Source of the DNA: an uncultured Clostridia bacterium
GTDB lineage: Bacteria > Bacillota > Clostridia > Oscillospirales > Acutalibacteraceae
Reading direction: 5' to 3'
Assembly: GCA_944412445.1 (NCBI GenBank)
Contig: CALYBJ010000022.1
Location: 1 to 36,711, forward strand
DNA length: 36,711 nucleotides
Shown: one piece after another, positions 15,359 through 24,587 of the stretch
How the letters are laid out: the number at the start of each line of letters is the position of its first letter
Numbering within the stretch: position 1 is the first letter of the stretch
Notes under the pieces: generated by a model
Seen by the model: only the letters and a program-made list of their open reading frames with translations
Databases searched by the model: none
What the model was told of the DNA's origin: nothing
Position numbers and translations under genes: made by a program

Positions 15359-16645
15359 ATGAAAAATAAAAACGACGCCGCAAAAACACCACCTATGGGC
15401 TGGAACAGCTGGGACTGCTTCGGAGCCGGAGTAACGGAAAAGGATCTGCTTTTAAATGCGGAGTATATAAGAGATAATTTAAAGGAATACGGCTGGGAAT
15501 ATGTCGTATGCGATATTCAGTGGTACGAGCCTACGGCTGATTCTGTACGGTATCATAAATTCGCTCCGTTGTGCATGGATGAGTTTTCAAGGCTTATTCC
15601 CGCGGAAAACAGGTTCCCCTCTTCAAAGGGAGGCAAAGGCTTTTCCGTGACAGCAGAAAAAATTCACGGTATGGGGCTTAAATTCGGAATACATATTATG
15701 CGTGGAATACCAAGACAGGCGGTATATGAAAGACGCAGAATAATAAAGGACGGAGTTTTCGCAGGAGATATTGCGGCGGAGTATTCCGTCTGTTCATGGA
15801 ATACGGATATGTACGGCGTGGATGCAAACGCTCCCGGCGCCCTGGAATATTATCAGTCCCTTTTTGATATGTACGCTCAGTGGGGAGTTGACTTTGTAAA
15901 GGTTGACGATATATGCAACACGGAATTCAGACCCGATAATCCCTATTCCGCAAAAAAAGAAATTGAGCTTATAAGAAAAGCAATTGATAACTGCGGCAGG
16001 GATATGGTTTTAAGCCTTTCTCCGGGACCTGCCGTTATAGAACACGGACACCATCTTTCCCGGAACGCAAATATGTGGCGTCTTACGGGGGACTTCTGGG
16101 ACGACTGGGACAAGCTTAAAAAGATGTTCCGTAAATGCGAGATGTGGTATAAGTTTACCGGCGGGGGCTGCTGGCCGGATTGTGATATGCTGCCCCTGGG
16201 ACATTTGAATGTTAACGACCCCGGCGAAACACGCTTTACCCGGTTTACAAAGGACGAACAGATTACTCTGATGACGCTGTGGTCAATATTCAGGTCGCCT
16301 CTTATTTTCGGAGGTCATCTGCCGGATAACGACGGGTTTACTCTTTCTCTGCTGACAAACAGGGATATCATAGACATAAATCAAAGTTCTTCCAATAACA
16401 GACCCCTGATAAGCGAAGACGACAGAGCCGTGTGGGTATGCGATGATAAAAACGGCTTTAAAACGATAGCTTTTTTTAATCTTTCCGAAGACGAAATATC
16501 GTTTAAAATCCCGCAGGAGCTTATTGAGGACAATGAAATCCACTCTTTAAAGGATTTGTGGAAAGGTGATATAATTAATTGCAGATTGTGTGATTATTGT
16601 GTGAAACTTTGCGGACATTGTTCCAAAATACTAAGAATTTATTAA
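15359..16645 (+). CDS. Alpha-galactosidase-like glycoside hydrolase (GH27)
   Basis: The 428-aa protein carries the GH27 opening TPPMGWNSWDCFG, the nucleophile strand VDFVKVDDIC (D183) and the acid/base region MWRLTGDFWDDW (D245), followed by a short C-terminal beta domain. No signal peptide is present, so it acts inside the cell on imported alpha-galactosides or a related sugar; some GH27 members act on N-acetylgalactosamine or arabinopyranose. ATG 15359 follows GGAAAGG. The gene is monocistronic and divergent from the GDPD-like gene with matching promoter elements. No sugar transporter lies next to it. Confidence 0.9.
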   Translation: MKNKNDAAKTPPMGWNSWDCFGAGVTEKDLLLNAEYIRDNLKEYGWEYVVCDIQWYEPTADSVRYHKFAPLCMDEFSRLIPAENRFPSSKGGKGFSVTAEKIHGMGLKFGIHIMRGIPRQAVYERRRIIKDGVFAGDIAAEYSVCSWNTDMYGVDANAPGALEYYQSLFDMYAQWGVDFVKVDDICNTEFRPDNPYSAKKEIELIRKAIDNCGRDMVLSLSPGPAVIEHGHHLSRNANMWRLTGDFWDDWDKLKKMFRKCEMWYKFTGGGCWPDCDMLPLGHLNVNDPGETRFTRFTKDEQITLMTLWSIFRSPLIFGGHLPDNDGFTLSLLTNRDIIDINQSSSNNRPLISEDDRAVWVCDDKNGFKTIAFFNLSEDEISFKIPQELIEDNEIHSLKDLWKGDIINCRLCDYCVKLCGHCSKILRIY

Positions 16646-16707
16646 CAAATATAGACTCTTTGTCATTGTGCTTTAAAATGTCGTTAAAAGTTTGTTTACT
16701 TTTTGCG

Positions 16708-16736
16708 TTGACTTTAATTGGAAAAAGCTTTAAAAT
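16708..16736 (+). promoter_or_regulatory. Promoter of the secreted-protein gene
   Basis: TTGACT (16708-16713), 17 bp, TAAAAT (16731-16736). The start codon at 16786 follows GAAAGGGG. Confidence 0.7.
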
Positions 16737-16785
16737 TAAATATGTGGAAAAATTCATGATTTAATTTTGAAAGGGGCTTTTCTAA

Positions 16786-18516
16786 ATGAAAAAAGCAATT
16801 TCCGTTTTCCTGGCAATTTTAATGTGTTTATCGATTATGCCCGTTGCGGTATTTGCAGCTGAAGAGCCTGCCGAAGAAACCGAAATAGAAGCTTCGGCGG
16901 AAGATACTCTCGCAGCGTGGGATGCTAATTACGGCATACTTCTTGAAACACTTATGAACGGTGAAAACTACGCTCATTACAAGTATGTTATCGACAACAA
17001 CGAAGAGATCCGTCAGATGATGGATGTTTACACCGCTTTCGGACTTTATGACAACGCATGGAAAAACTACTTTACAAAGGACGCTAATATTGACACCTGC
17101 AAGCAGATACTTATGGCAATGATCGAAGAGTATTCCGTTGAAATGGGCGACAGCTATGTTGACGCTATCGTAGACGGACTTCAGACAGCCAAGGACGCTG
17201 CCGAGTTTGTTGAAAAGCTTAACGGTTATCTCTCTGATTATTCGGATGTTTTGGATTTCGTAAGCTCTCAGGAATGGAGCACTGTTTTCAGCGTAGTTGA
17301 CGCCCTTATCAAAGTCGGAAACGCATGGCAGGATATAAGAGACGGACTTATCGAGGCTTACGCTCAGATTATGTCTGTTCAGCTTGCAAACGGTTATTAT
17401 ATAGAAATGCTTCAGTATGTAGCCGACAATACTGACTACGCTCCCATGAAAACAGCTGCCGCTCAGCTTATAAACGAAGCTACTACCGCTGTTGAGGAGC
17501 AGATAGCCTACTTCCTTGACAAGTCAACGGAGGATCTTCAGAACTACGGTATTGATTATCTTTTCAGCCTTGCTTTAAATTCAAATGTTTACACGGCTAC
17601 CGCTTATAAAATATTCAACGGCGCGTCAAGCGTCGCCGATATTCTCTGGAACACAGGCGACCAGTACGCATTGTTTGACGCTCTTTCGGCTTCCTTCTAC
17701 GCTGAGGATGTAATTGACGACTATGCCGCAGCGGCATTTGACAAGACAGCCGAAAATTATGACGCAGCCCGTACAATGTTTGCGGTTTATTCTCTTATTT
17801 CGGTAAGAAGCTTCGGTGAGAATTCACTTTACAATCTTCTTGTAGCACAGTCCGGCGGAATTATCAACAAGATAAAATCAAAGGTTTATAATTCTTCATT
17901 CACAGAGTATACAGCCAATATAGCCGCTCTTGAGCTTACAGAGGAAGCTCTCTTCAATACCGATGTCGCAAACATGATTCCCGTAGAAGCTGTCGCTTAT
18001 GTATATTGTCCCGTAAGCCTTATGGTTTATGACGGCGATACAATGCTCTTCAGAGTTGCGGACGGCGAAGATGTAACTTATGACTCAAATCTCGGTATGG
18101 CAAAGGCTTCCTACTGTGAATACAACAAGGAATATATCAAGGTCGTATTCCTTAAGGACGAAGCTTATAAGCTTGTGCTTTTCGGCACTGACGACGGATA
18201 CGTTACATTTGTAAAGGATGTAATGGAAAACGGCGTGCTTAACGATTATTCCTTTACCGAGGTTGCGGTTACTCCTTCAACAAAGATTTCAATCGAAGGA
18301 CTTAAATACACCGTAACAAAGGACGGCACCGCAGCAGAGTATGCTCTTAACGATGTATTTGTTCAGCCTGAGGGCAAAGAGGTAACATGGGAAACGGTTA
18401 CCGACGCAACTCAGGAGGTTATCGAAGAGGAAACAACAAACTTCTTCGCTAAAATCAAAGCTTTCTTTGAAAAGCTTTTCGCAATGATCAAAGAGCTGTT
18501 CTCTTTCGGAAAGTAA
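16786..18516 (+). CDS. Secreted protein of unknown function with C-terminal amphipathic helix
   Basis: The 576-aa protein has a clear signal peptide cleaved after AVFAAE (about residue 25), then a largely helical acidic body without recognised domains, a beta-rich stretch at about 400-540 (VEAVAYVYCPVSLMVYDGDT), and a final aromatic/lysine helix KIKAFFEKLFAMIKELFSFG. That tail is not a sortase motif; similar tails end many secreted proteins of gut clostridia and may insert in membranes or bind an anchor (inference). Strong promoter, GAAAGGGG ribosome site and terminator suggest high expression. Its codon use (frequent CTT, GCT) is more biased than in neighbouring genes. Confidence 0.8.
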   Translation: MKKAISVFLAILMCLSIMPVAVFAAEEPAEETEIEASAEDTLAAWDANYGILLETLMNGENYAHYKYVIDNNEEIRQMMDVYTAFGLYDNAWKNYFTKDANIDTCKQILMAMIEEYSVEMGDSYVDAIVDGLQTAKDAAEFVEKLNGYLSDYSDVLDFVSSQEWSTVFSVVDALIKVGNAWQDIRDGLIEAYAQIMSVQLANGYYIEMLQYVADNTDYAPMKTAAAQLINEATTAVEEQIAYFLDKSTEDLQNYGIDYLFSLALNSNVYTATAYKIFNGASSVADILWNTGDQYALFDALSASFYAEDVIDDYAAAAFDKTAENYDAARTMFAVYSLISVRSFGENSLYNLLVAQSGGIINKIKSKVYNSSFTEYTANIAALELTEEALFNTDVANMIPVEAVAYVYCPVSLMVYDGDTMLFRVADGEDVTYDSNLGMAKASYCEYNKEYIKVVFLKDEAYKLVLFGTDDGYVTFVKDVMENGVLNDYSFTEVAVTPSTKISIEGLKYTVTKDGTAAEYALNDVFVQPEGKEVTWETVTDATQEVIEEETTNFFAKIKAFFEKLFAMIKELFSFGK

Positions 18517-18534
18517 TAAAAATTTAACCTGATT

Positions 18535-18560
18535 ATGCCGGCTTAACAGCCGGCATTTTT
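18535..18560 (+). terminator. Strong terminator
   Basis: ATGCCGGC (18535-18542), loop TTAACA, GCCGGCAT (18549-18556) and a T run, directly after the secreted-protein gene. Confidence 0.9.
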
Positions 18561-18632
18561 GTGTCTTCCGTTATAATCTTTCCTATTTAAAAATATATAT
18601 TAAGGATGAATTCAAAAAGGGGAGATTATAAA

Positions 18633-19460
18633 ATGTTCGTAATACTGAACCCGGAGTTTACAGGAAAAAGCAGAGTGAAAAAAGGACGGACGGTAAGCAG
18701 GATAAACGAGGTTATGACAGGCGGCGGAGAGAGGTTTTATATTGCAGATATAGCGGCATCGGAAAAGGGTATAAACTGGGATGAGGTTGAGTATTTTCTG
18801 GGGAGATACGGAAAAAATATTCTTCTTGACAGCAGAATCAAGCTTCCGGATTTTACGGGGCTTAAAAGATTTTCAAGCGATGAATTTAAAAATATCCTGC
18901 TGTTTAATACTCTGTCTTCGCTTTTTAAGGGGATGTATCTTGAAGGACTTAAAATTTCCTGTTTTATAAATGATCCGGAGGGACTTTACTCTTCGTTTTT
19001 ATCTCTTATAGTAAAATTCGCTTCGGAAACTGTCGTGTTTACAAAGCGTGGCTTCAGATATCATTCGGAGGTTTCAAGGCTTTATTCATATATGGGAGCC
19101 GGGGTAAGGATTACCGATAAGGAAATTAAAGAGCAGGAGGGCGTCTTTGTTTTGGATACTGCCGGCTCTTTTAAATATTCAGGCAGGGGACTTGTTTTTT
19201 CACCCCGGGGACAGGGGCTTAATCCTTGGGGAGTCCGTGGCTTCAGCGATATTAAAAGTCTTTGCCCTGAGTATATAGATATAACCGAATTTTTTGGGGC
19301 AATGTATAAGCTTAACCGTGAATACAGGCTGAAGGACGCCTTTTGCGAATATTTCAGACAAGGAAAAGATATAAAAAGCGCAGGGGAAGTTTATGAAAAA
19401 ATGAAGGGCAGCGCTCAAAAAGGAGCAAGGAAAAGGGAAAGCATAATTTTTTATGTATAA
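18633..19460 (+). CDS. Conserved-looking protein of unknown function
   Basis: The 275-aa protein starts at ATG 18633 after AAAAGGGGAG; an upstream in-frame ATG at 18606 has no ribosome site. No signal peptide or membrane helix is seen. The sequence (MFVILNPEFTGKSRVKKGRT, then GKNILLDSRIKLPDF, AGVRITDKEI, RGLVFSPRGQGLNPWGVRGF) looks alpha/beta with alternating hydrophobic strands, but no family or active site is recognised. It precedes the greA-lysS promoter and is probably transcribed separately. Confidence 0.75.
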   Translation: MFVILNPEFTGKSRVKKGRTVSRINEVMTGGGERFYIADIAASEKGINWDEVEYFLGRYGKNILLDSRIKLPDFTGLKRFSSDEFKNILLFNTLSSLFKGMYLEGLKISCFINDPEGLYSSFLSLIVKFASETVVFTKRGFRYHSEVSRLYSYMGAGVRITDKEIKEQEGVFVLDTAGSFKYSGRGLVFSPRGQGLNPWGVRGFSDIKSLCPEYIDITEFFGAMYKLNREYRLKDAFCEYFRQGKDIKSAGEVYEKMKGSAQKGARKRESIIFYV

Positions 19461-19461
19461 C

Positions 19462-19490
19462 TTGACATGAGAAAAAATTAAAGCTATAAT
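19462..19490 (+). promoter_or_regulatory. Consensus sigma-A promoter of greA-lysS
   Basis: TTGACA (19462-19467), exactly 17 bp, TATAAT (19485-19490): a full consensus promoter immediately after the preceding stop codon. Confidence 0.9.
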
Positions 19491-19535
19491 ATATTTTAAT
19501 TGTATAGAAACGCATACCTGAAAGGATGTAATAAA

Positions 19536-20009
19536 ATGGCAGATGAATTTCTTTTAACACAATCGGCGGTAGACGAGCTTAAGGCGGAACTTAAGTATCT
19601 CCGCACAACAAGGAGAAATGAAGTCGCAGAAAAAATAAAAGAGGCAAAATCATTCGGAGACCTTTCCGAAAACAGCGAATATGACGAGGCAAAATCGGAG
19701 CAGGGCAAGCTTGAGGCTCAGATTACGGAAATGGAGTATACGCTCCAGCATGTAAAGATTATTGACGAGGCGGCTCTTGGAACTGATACGGTTCATATAG
19801 GCTCTTATGTTAAGGTATATGATCCGGAATTCAATGAAGAGGTTAAATATCAGATTGTAGGCTTTCCCCAGGCAGATCCTCTTGAAAATAAAATTTCCGA
19901 CGAATCGCCTATCGGCAGAGGACTTTTGGGTCATAAGGTAGGAGAAACGGTAGAAATCGAAACACCCGGCGGAATGATGAAGCTTGAGATAAGAGAGATT
20001 TCAAGATAA
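19536..20009 (+). CDS. greA: Transcription elongation factor GreA
   Basis: The 157-aa protein is a standard-length GreA: an N-terminal coiled-coil finger with the acidic tip GDLSENSEYDEAK, which enters the RNA polymerase secondary channel and triggers cleavage of backtracked RNA, and a C-terminal FKBP-like domain (SPIGRGLLGHKVGETVEIET). ATG 19536 follows GAAAGGA; an upstream in-frame start lacks a ribosome site. It is 31 nt before lysS, a common Firmicute gene order. Confidence 0.97.
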   Translation: MADEFLLTQSAVDELKAELKYLRTTRRNEVAEKIKEAKSFGDLSENSEYDEAKSEQGKLEAQITEMEYTLQHVKIIDEAALGTDTVHIGSYVKVYDPEFNEEVKYQIVGFPQADPLENKISDESPIGRGLLGHKVGETVEIETPGGMMKLEIREISR

Positions 20010-20040
20010 TCCGGAACAGGATTAAGGAGAGAAGAAAAGA

Positions 20041-21549
20041 ATGGCAGACGAAATAAAGACGACTGAGAACGCCCAGGAGCCTGAACAGAATATAAACGAA
20101 TTAAGACAGATAAGAGTTGATAAGCTTAAGGCGTTTCAGGAGGCGGGCAAGGATCCTTTTCAGATAACGGTAGGGGATCAGGAGTATCACAGCGTTGAGA
20201 TAACGGAAAATTTTGAAAAGTTTGACGGCAGGGACGTATCCGTATGCGGAAGAATTATGACAAAGCGTCCTATGGGCAAGGCAAGCTTTATGAACATAAA
20301 CGACCGGGACGGTAAAATTCAGGTTTATGTAAGACGGGACGATATAGGCGAAGAAGAATACGCGGATTTTAAGAAGTATGATATAGGTGATATTGTTGAG
20401 GTAAAAGGCTTTGTTTTTAAAACAAAGACGGGAGAAATTTCAATCCACGCAAAGGCTGTAAAGCTTCTTACAAAATCCCTTCTGCCTCTTCCTGAAAAGT
20501 ATCACGGACTTACAAACACAGAAACAAGATACCGTCAGAGATACCTTGATTTAATTGTAAATCCCGATGTTAAGGACACTTTTATAAAAAGATCACTTAT
20601 TATAAGAGCTATAAGAAGATATCTTGATTCTCAGGGCTTTATCGAGGTTGAAACTCCCATGCTTGTTTCCAATGCGGGAGGAGCCGCGGCAAGACCCTTT
20701 GAAACTCATTTTAACGCTTTAAACGAAGACCTTAAAATGAGAATTTCCCTTGAGCTTTACTTAAAGAGACTTATAGTAGGCGGCATGGAAAAGGTATACG
20801 AAATAGGAAGAGTATTCCGCAACGAGGGACTTGACACAAGACACAACCCGGAATTTACCCTTATGGAGCTTTATCAGGCGTATACCGATTATCACGGTAT
20901 GATGGACCTTACGGAAAATCTTTACCGCTATGTTGCAAAAGAGGTTCTGGGAACAACTAAAATTGTATATAACGGCATTGAAATGGATTTGGGCAAGCCT
21001 TTCCAGCGAATAACGATGCTTGACGCCGTTAAAAAATACGCCGGCGTTGATTTTTCCGAAATAAAAACAGACGAGGAAGCCAAAGCCCTGGCAAAGGAAA
21101 AGGGAATAGAGTTTGAGGAGAGGCATAAAAAGGGCGACATACTTAACCTTTTCTTTGAAGAGTATGTTGAAGAGCATCTTATTCAGCCTACATTCTTAAT
21201 GGATCACCCTGTTGAGATTTCACCTCTTACAAAGAAAAAGCCCGAAAATCCCGATTATGTAGAGCGTTTTGAGTTCTTTATGAACGGCTGGGAAATGGCA
21301 AACGCCTATTCCGAGCTTAATGACCCCATTGACCAGAGATCACGTTTTAAAGCACAGGACGAGCTTTTTGCAGCAGGAGATGAGGAAGCGAACCACACGG
21401 ATGAGGATTTCCTTACCGCTCTTGAATACGGAATGGCTCCCACGGGCGGCATCGGCTTCGGAATCGACAGAATGGTAATGCTTCTTACCGGTTCTCCCGC
21501 TATCAGAGATGTTCTTTTGTTCCCCACAATGAAGCCCCTTGACAAGTAA
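20041..21549 (+). CDS. lysS: Lysyl-tRNA synthetase, class II
   Basis: The 502-aa enzyme charges tRNA-Lys with lysine. It has an N-terminal anticodon-binding OB fold (VSVCGRIMTKRPMGKASFMN, about residues 60-160) and a class II catalytic core with motif 2 (FRNEGLDTRHNPEFTLMELY) and motif 3 (GIGFGIDRMVMLLTG). The usual eukaryote-like extension is absent and the length is typical. It is cotranscribed with greA from the consensus promoter; AAGGAGAG precedes the ATG. Confidence 0.97.
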   Translation: MADEIKTTENAQEPEQNINELRQIRVDKLKAFQEAGKDPFQITVGDQEYHSVEITENFEKFDGRDVSVCGRIMTKRPMGKASFMNINDRDGKIQVYVRRDDIGEEEYADFKKYDIGDIVEVKGFVFKTKTGEISIHAKAVKLLTKSLLPLPEKYHGLTNTETRYRQRYLDLIVNPDVKDTFIKRSLIIRAIRRYLDSQGFIEVETPMLVSNAGGAAARPFETHFNALNEDLKMRISLELYLKRLIVGGMEKVYEIGRVFRNEGLDTRHNPEFTLMELYQAYTDYHGMMDLTENLYRYVAKEVLGTTKIVYNGIEMDLGKPFQRITMLDAVKKYAGVDFSEIKTDEEAKALAKEKGIEFEERHKKGDILNLFFEEYVEEHLIQPTFLMDHPVEISPLTKKKPENPDYVERFEFFMNGWEMANAYSELNDPIDQRSRFKAQDELFAAGDEEANHTDEDFLTALEYGMAPTGGIGFGIDRMVMLLTGSPAIRDVLLFPTMKPLDK

Positions 21550-21667
21550 ATCACAATATATAGCGTCAAATTAGACGAGACAGCACTAAATAATGTAGTT
21601 AATTGCAAAAGTGCAAAAATATATACCACAAATTTACCACATTTGAAAGAGCGACATTAAGCACATA

Positions 21668-21701
21668 AACACTACTGCTATAACAGGCGGTAGTGTTTTT
21701 A
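21668..21701 (+). terminator. Terminator of greA-lysS
   Basis: AACACTAC (21668-21675) pairs with GTAGTGTT (21690-21697), extended inward by GC pairs, and runs into TTTTTATTTT. Confidence 0.8.
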
Positions 21702-21793
21702 TTTTACCAACATAGATAAAAATAAGTTTACCATTTAAGAGTGATAGATTTATTTTTGTTTGTGTGCTTGCTCTATGTGTGGTTACAAAAGAA

Positions 21794-21829
21794 TAAGGAC
21801 TCTATTCTTTCTGTTGATAAGAGTCCTTA
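21794..21829 (-). terminator. Terminator of the XRE repressor gene
   Basis: TAAGGACTC (21794-21802) and GAGTCCTTA (21821-21829) are perfect complements; on the minus strand the stem is followed by TTCTTTTGT. It abuts the stop codon of the XRE gene. Confidence 0.65.
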
Positions 21830-22129
21830 CTACTTGTTGTTCTTTTTTCTAAGCGTTTCTATAGTGATTAGCAAAAATCGTATATCTTCTTCACTTAGGT
21901 CTGAAACGTCAATCATCTTCTTATGATTTATTCCTAAAAGATAATCTGTTGAGACGTGGAATATATCTGCTAACTTTATAAGAACATCCGGTGAAGGTGT
22001 TCTCTCTTGAAGTTCATAATAACTGACAACGGACTTTGTTATATTCAGCCTCTTTGCTAAATCTGTTTGAGTCATTCCAGCTTCTGTCCGTAATGTTCTA
22101 AGTTTATCTCCAAAGTTGACAATATTCAC
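21830..22129 (-). CDS. XRE-family (phage-type) repressor
   Basis: The 99-aa protein is mainly one Cro/C1 helix-turn-helix (residues 5-62; MTQTDLAKRLNITKSVVSYY) plus a short acidic tail (DLSEEDIRFLLITIETLRKK). The start is taken as GTG 22129; the ribosome site AGAGGTG is very close to it, so the start is uncertain. It is divergent from the large unknown gene and probably controls both promoters in the shared region, as a repressor would in a prophage or integrative element (inference). Confidence 0.85.
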   Translation of the reverse strand: MNIVNFGDKLRTLRTEAGMTQTDLAKRLNITKSVVSYYELQERTPSPDVLIKLADIFHVSTDYLLGINHKKMIDVSDLSEEDIRFLLITIETLRKKNNK

Positions 22130-22225
22130 ACCTCTGTTCTAAAATAGTTTACATAATAATCGTAGGTTTTAGGTTGAAATTAGTATCAATATAGTTGACA
22201 ATATAATAAGAATATGCTAAACTAT
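22114..22225. promoter_or_regulatory. Divergent promoter/operator region of the element
   Basis: Plus-strand promoter: TTGACA (22195-22200), 17 bp, TAAACT (22218-22223) preceded by TGC, an extended -10. The 12-mer AGTTGACAATAT occurs twice, at 22114-22125 (in the XRE start) and 22193-22204 (over the -35). TAAACTAT (22218-22225) is inverted relative to ATAGTTTAC (22144-22152). These repeats are candidate XRE binding sites. Confidence 0.5.
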
Positions 22226-22278
22226 ACTTACAATATGTGTTGAAATTGATTTTTCATTCTGGTAACGGAGGAATTATT

Positions 22279-23916
22279 GTGTCAGACGTAAAAGTTTATT
22301 TTTTAGGTGAAGAATACAATGTCCCCGAAGAACTAACAGAGTTTATCGGTTACTTACACGATTTTGAAGAAATCCATAATGAGATTATACCTCTGCTTAC
22401 AAATCAGATTCCGAAGAAAGCGTTTACTGGTGGAGCGGATGTTGACTTTGAATATTTCAAAGCCCCTCTTTCTAAAACAGGCGAAAAGGTTATTGCCAAA
22501 TTAGCAAAGAAAAACATATTTGATGTAACCCTGAATGATGTTGTGTATAATAACAAAGGTTATATCCAGTTGCATAATGTTTGTAAAGATACTATGCAGG
22601 GAATGTGTAATATCCTTATGAATGCTATGCAGACGTGGCTTGACGGATATAACAATGCCTATTCTTCTGCGGCATCGAACATTACCGGCTCCGGCGTTTC
22701 CATTTGGACGAATAGCCTTTCCTCTGCCTTAATATATTCTGCGCTTGAAGCAAGTACATTAAAAAAGCAAGCCGATAAAGCAGATATACAATATCGAGCG
22801 GCTATGCAGTCTTTGAACACAAATGTAAATGATACGCAGGAAAGACAAGAAACAGAATTGCTGGTTAATAAATATTATCCGGGAGCAGCGGAGGCATTAA
22901 GTTTATTTGTCTCTGAAATGATGGAATACTATGTTACCAAACTTGAACAGCACGGTATATTTGACTATTCAAAAGTAAAAGGATATGATTTACAGCGTTC
23001 CTCCGATTTGCTTAAAAACATAACACTTGTACCGGATAAAGCCGGATTACTCAAAGAAGCATTTACGTGTTGCCCCTATAATCCGGATATTTATAATGCT
23101 GCTATGGAGAATGGTTTGGCAGATGTTCCTACATTTGAAACAGCAAAATATTTTATGCAGGATGGCGTTTTAGTAGATGTTATTGACGAGTATGCTAAAA
23201 ATAATGCTGGAAATATTGATGCTGTAAAAGTTCCGGTCAAAGTGTTAGCGTTGTATAAAGGACAAAGCGAATCATCAATCTGGAAATCTCTTTATTCAAG
23301 CGAATATCTGCAACTTCATAGATATTATGAAAAACTGAATAATGCTGTAAAAAATTGCAGTTCTCTTATTGTGTGGATTAAGGACAATATTACGGATGAT
23401 GCCATTACCCTATGCACTATGGATAGTGACGATTTAACAAGCAAGGTGAAAACTGTCTTAAAGAATAAAGTCATTACTGATAAGCAGTTTTCTTTATTCA
23501 GTGAATTAGGAATGCTTGATAAAGAATTTTGTGTTTCTGCAACCGAATCTCTGGACGAAATCAACGCTGAATATGCTAATGCTATAATTGATGTTATCGG
23601 CAAGTTTATTCCAGAATTACAAGGTAATATAGACAAATATAGTGCAGATGCTAATTTGGCAAAGCAGAAATATGAAAATGCACAAAAGGTTTATAACGCC
23701 GGAATCAAAGAACTTCAAGATAGGGAATCCAATTTGAAGCAGCAAAGGGCGGCATTAGGCATTTTTGCTTTTTCAAAGAAGAAAGAATTAGATGCCAAAA
23801 TTCTTGAATCTCAAAACGAAATATCAGCGTTCAAGAAATCTGATAATACTCAAAAATTAAAGAATGAATATGAGCAAATTATCTATAAGTTACATTCGCT
23901 TGATGTTTGTGAATGA
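22279..23916 (+). CDS. Large helical protein of unknown function, probable cargo
   Basis: The 545-aa protein starts at GTG 22279 after GGAGG; an upstream in-frame ATG is unsupported. No signal peptide is seen. Features: an N-terminal region (VKVYFLGEEYNVPEELTEFI), a glycine/alanine-rich segment that could cross or touch membrane (NITGSGVSIWTNSLSSALIY, about residues 135-155), a central helical region with CCPYNPDIYNAAMENGL, which resembles a helical-repeat motif, and a long C-terminal coiled coil (about 455-535) ending in a basic turn (GIFAFSKKKELD). Similar proteins occur in Firmicutes, but I know no function. It leads the operon divergent from the repressor and is followed by a lipoprotein and a membrane protein. 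Confidence 0.8.
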   Translation: MSDVKVYFLGEEYNVPEELTEFIGYLHDFEEIHNEIIPLLTNQIPKKAFTGGADVDFEYFKAPLSKTGEKVIAKLAKKNIFDVTLNDVVYNNKGYIQLHNVCKDTMQGMCNILMNAMQTWLDGYNNAYSSAASNITGSGVSIWTNSLSSALIYSALEASTLKKQADKADIQYRAAMQSLNTNVNDTQERQETELLVNKYYPGAAEALSLFVSEMMEYYVTKLEQHGIFDYSKVKGYDLQRSSDLLKNITLVPDKAGLLKEAFTCCPYNPDIYNAAMENGLADVPTFETAKYFMQDGVLVDVIDEYAKNNAGNIDAVKVPVKVLALYKGQSESSIWKSLYSSEYLQLHRYYEKLNNAVKNCSSLIVWIKDNITDDAITLCTMDSDDLTSKVKTVLKNKVITDKQFSLFSELGMLDKEFCVSATESLDEINAEYANAIIDVIGKFIPELQGNIDKYSADANLAKQKYENAQKVYNAGIKELQDRESNLKQQRAALGIFAFSKKKELDAKILESQNEISAFKKSDNTQKLKNEYEQIIYKLHSLDVCE

Positions 23917-23941
23917 GATTTTATGAAGAAGGAAAAAGATT

Positions 23942-24547
23942 ATGAAATCAATCCATAAATCAGTGATTTGTGTTACTGTTGTGATACTTATGTTATTAAC
24001 AGGTTGCCAAAATACCAACAGTGAGATTGAAGCATTAAAAAAAGAAAATGAGCAGTTAAGACAACAAATAGAGGAACTTATCAAAGAAGAATCAACGGAA
24101 GAACCAAATATAACCATTGAAAATTCTGATAATTCTTCATTTAATGTTGATTTTGATAATGATGGCTCTTCTATGATATTTGGAAATTCTGAACATATAG
24201 CAGAAATAAAAGGTGCATCTATTGTCTATTCTCCAAATCTAAACAAGAATTTATTAAAAATTGACTTTCATTTTACCAACAAGAACAGTGAGTCTGCTAA
24301 TTTCATAAATGACTTATATTGTAATGTAATAGCATATCAAGAAGGAATAGAATTAGATACTCCGGGTATTACATCAGAAAAAGATATATATGATACAAAT
24401 AACGCATATAAGAATATTAAAGAAGCAGAAATTGATGTGCAGTTAGCATTTGTATTAAATAACACAAGCTCAGATATTGAATTAGAATTAGGAAGCGATT
24501 ATTACAGTTCTTTAATTACTAAAAAAATTGTGATTTCTGAAAGGTAA
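23942..24547 (+). CDS. Lipoprotein with DUF5067-like domain
   Basis: The 201-aa protein has a lipoprotein signal with lipobox LTGC (Cys22), a leucine-zipper-like coiled coil (NSEIEALKKENEQLRQQIEE), an acidic low-complexity linker, and a C-terminal beta-sandwich-like domain similar to DUF5067 (LLKIDFHFTNKNSESANFIN, then CNVIAYQEGIELDT and IDVQLAFVLNNTSSDIELEL). Such domains occur in surface lipoproteins of Firmicutes and mobile elements; the role is unknown. It follows the large unknown gene by 25 nt and is likely cotranscribed. Confidence 0.75.
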   Translation: MKSIHKSVICVTVVILMLLTGCQNTNSEIEALKKENEQLRQQIEELIKEESTEEPNITIENSDNSSFNVDFDNDGSSMIFGNSEHIAEIKGASIVYSPNLNKNLLKIDFHFTNKNSESANFINDLYCNVIAYQEGIELDTPGITSEKDIYDTNNAYKNIKEAEIDVQLAFVLNNTSSDIELELGSDYYSSLITKKIVISER

Positions 24548-24587
24548 TTGGATAAACAATATTATATTATAATGGAGCGTTAATGTT

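Larger units (their letters stand above)
21550..21829. other. Boundary region between chromosome and phage-like element
   Basis: No gene is seen in these 280 bases. They contain the lysS terminator (21668-21701) and the terminator of the converging XRE gene (21794-21829). Composition shifts to more AT-rich after about 21,700. The left attachment site of the element may lie here, for example around the ACCACAAATTTACCAC stretch near 21,625, but its partner repeat is not visible, so this is not proven. Confidence 0.4.

Noticed and set aside
21550..21700. Attachment site at the end of lysS
   Set aside because: No tRNA gene and no second copy of any 15-bp or longer stretch was noticed within the window, so the boundary remains open.
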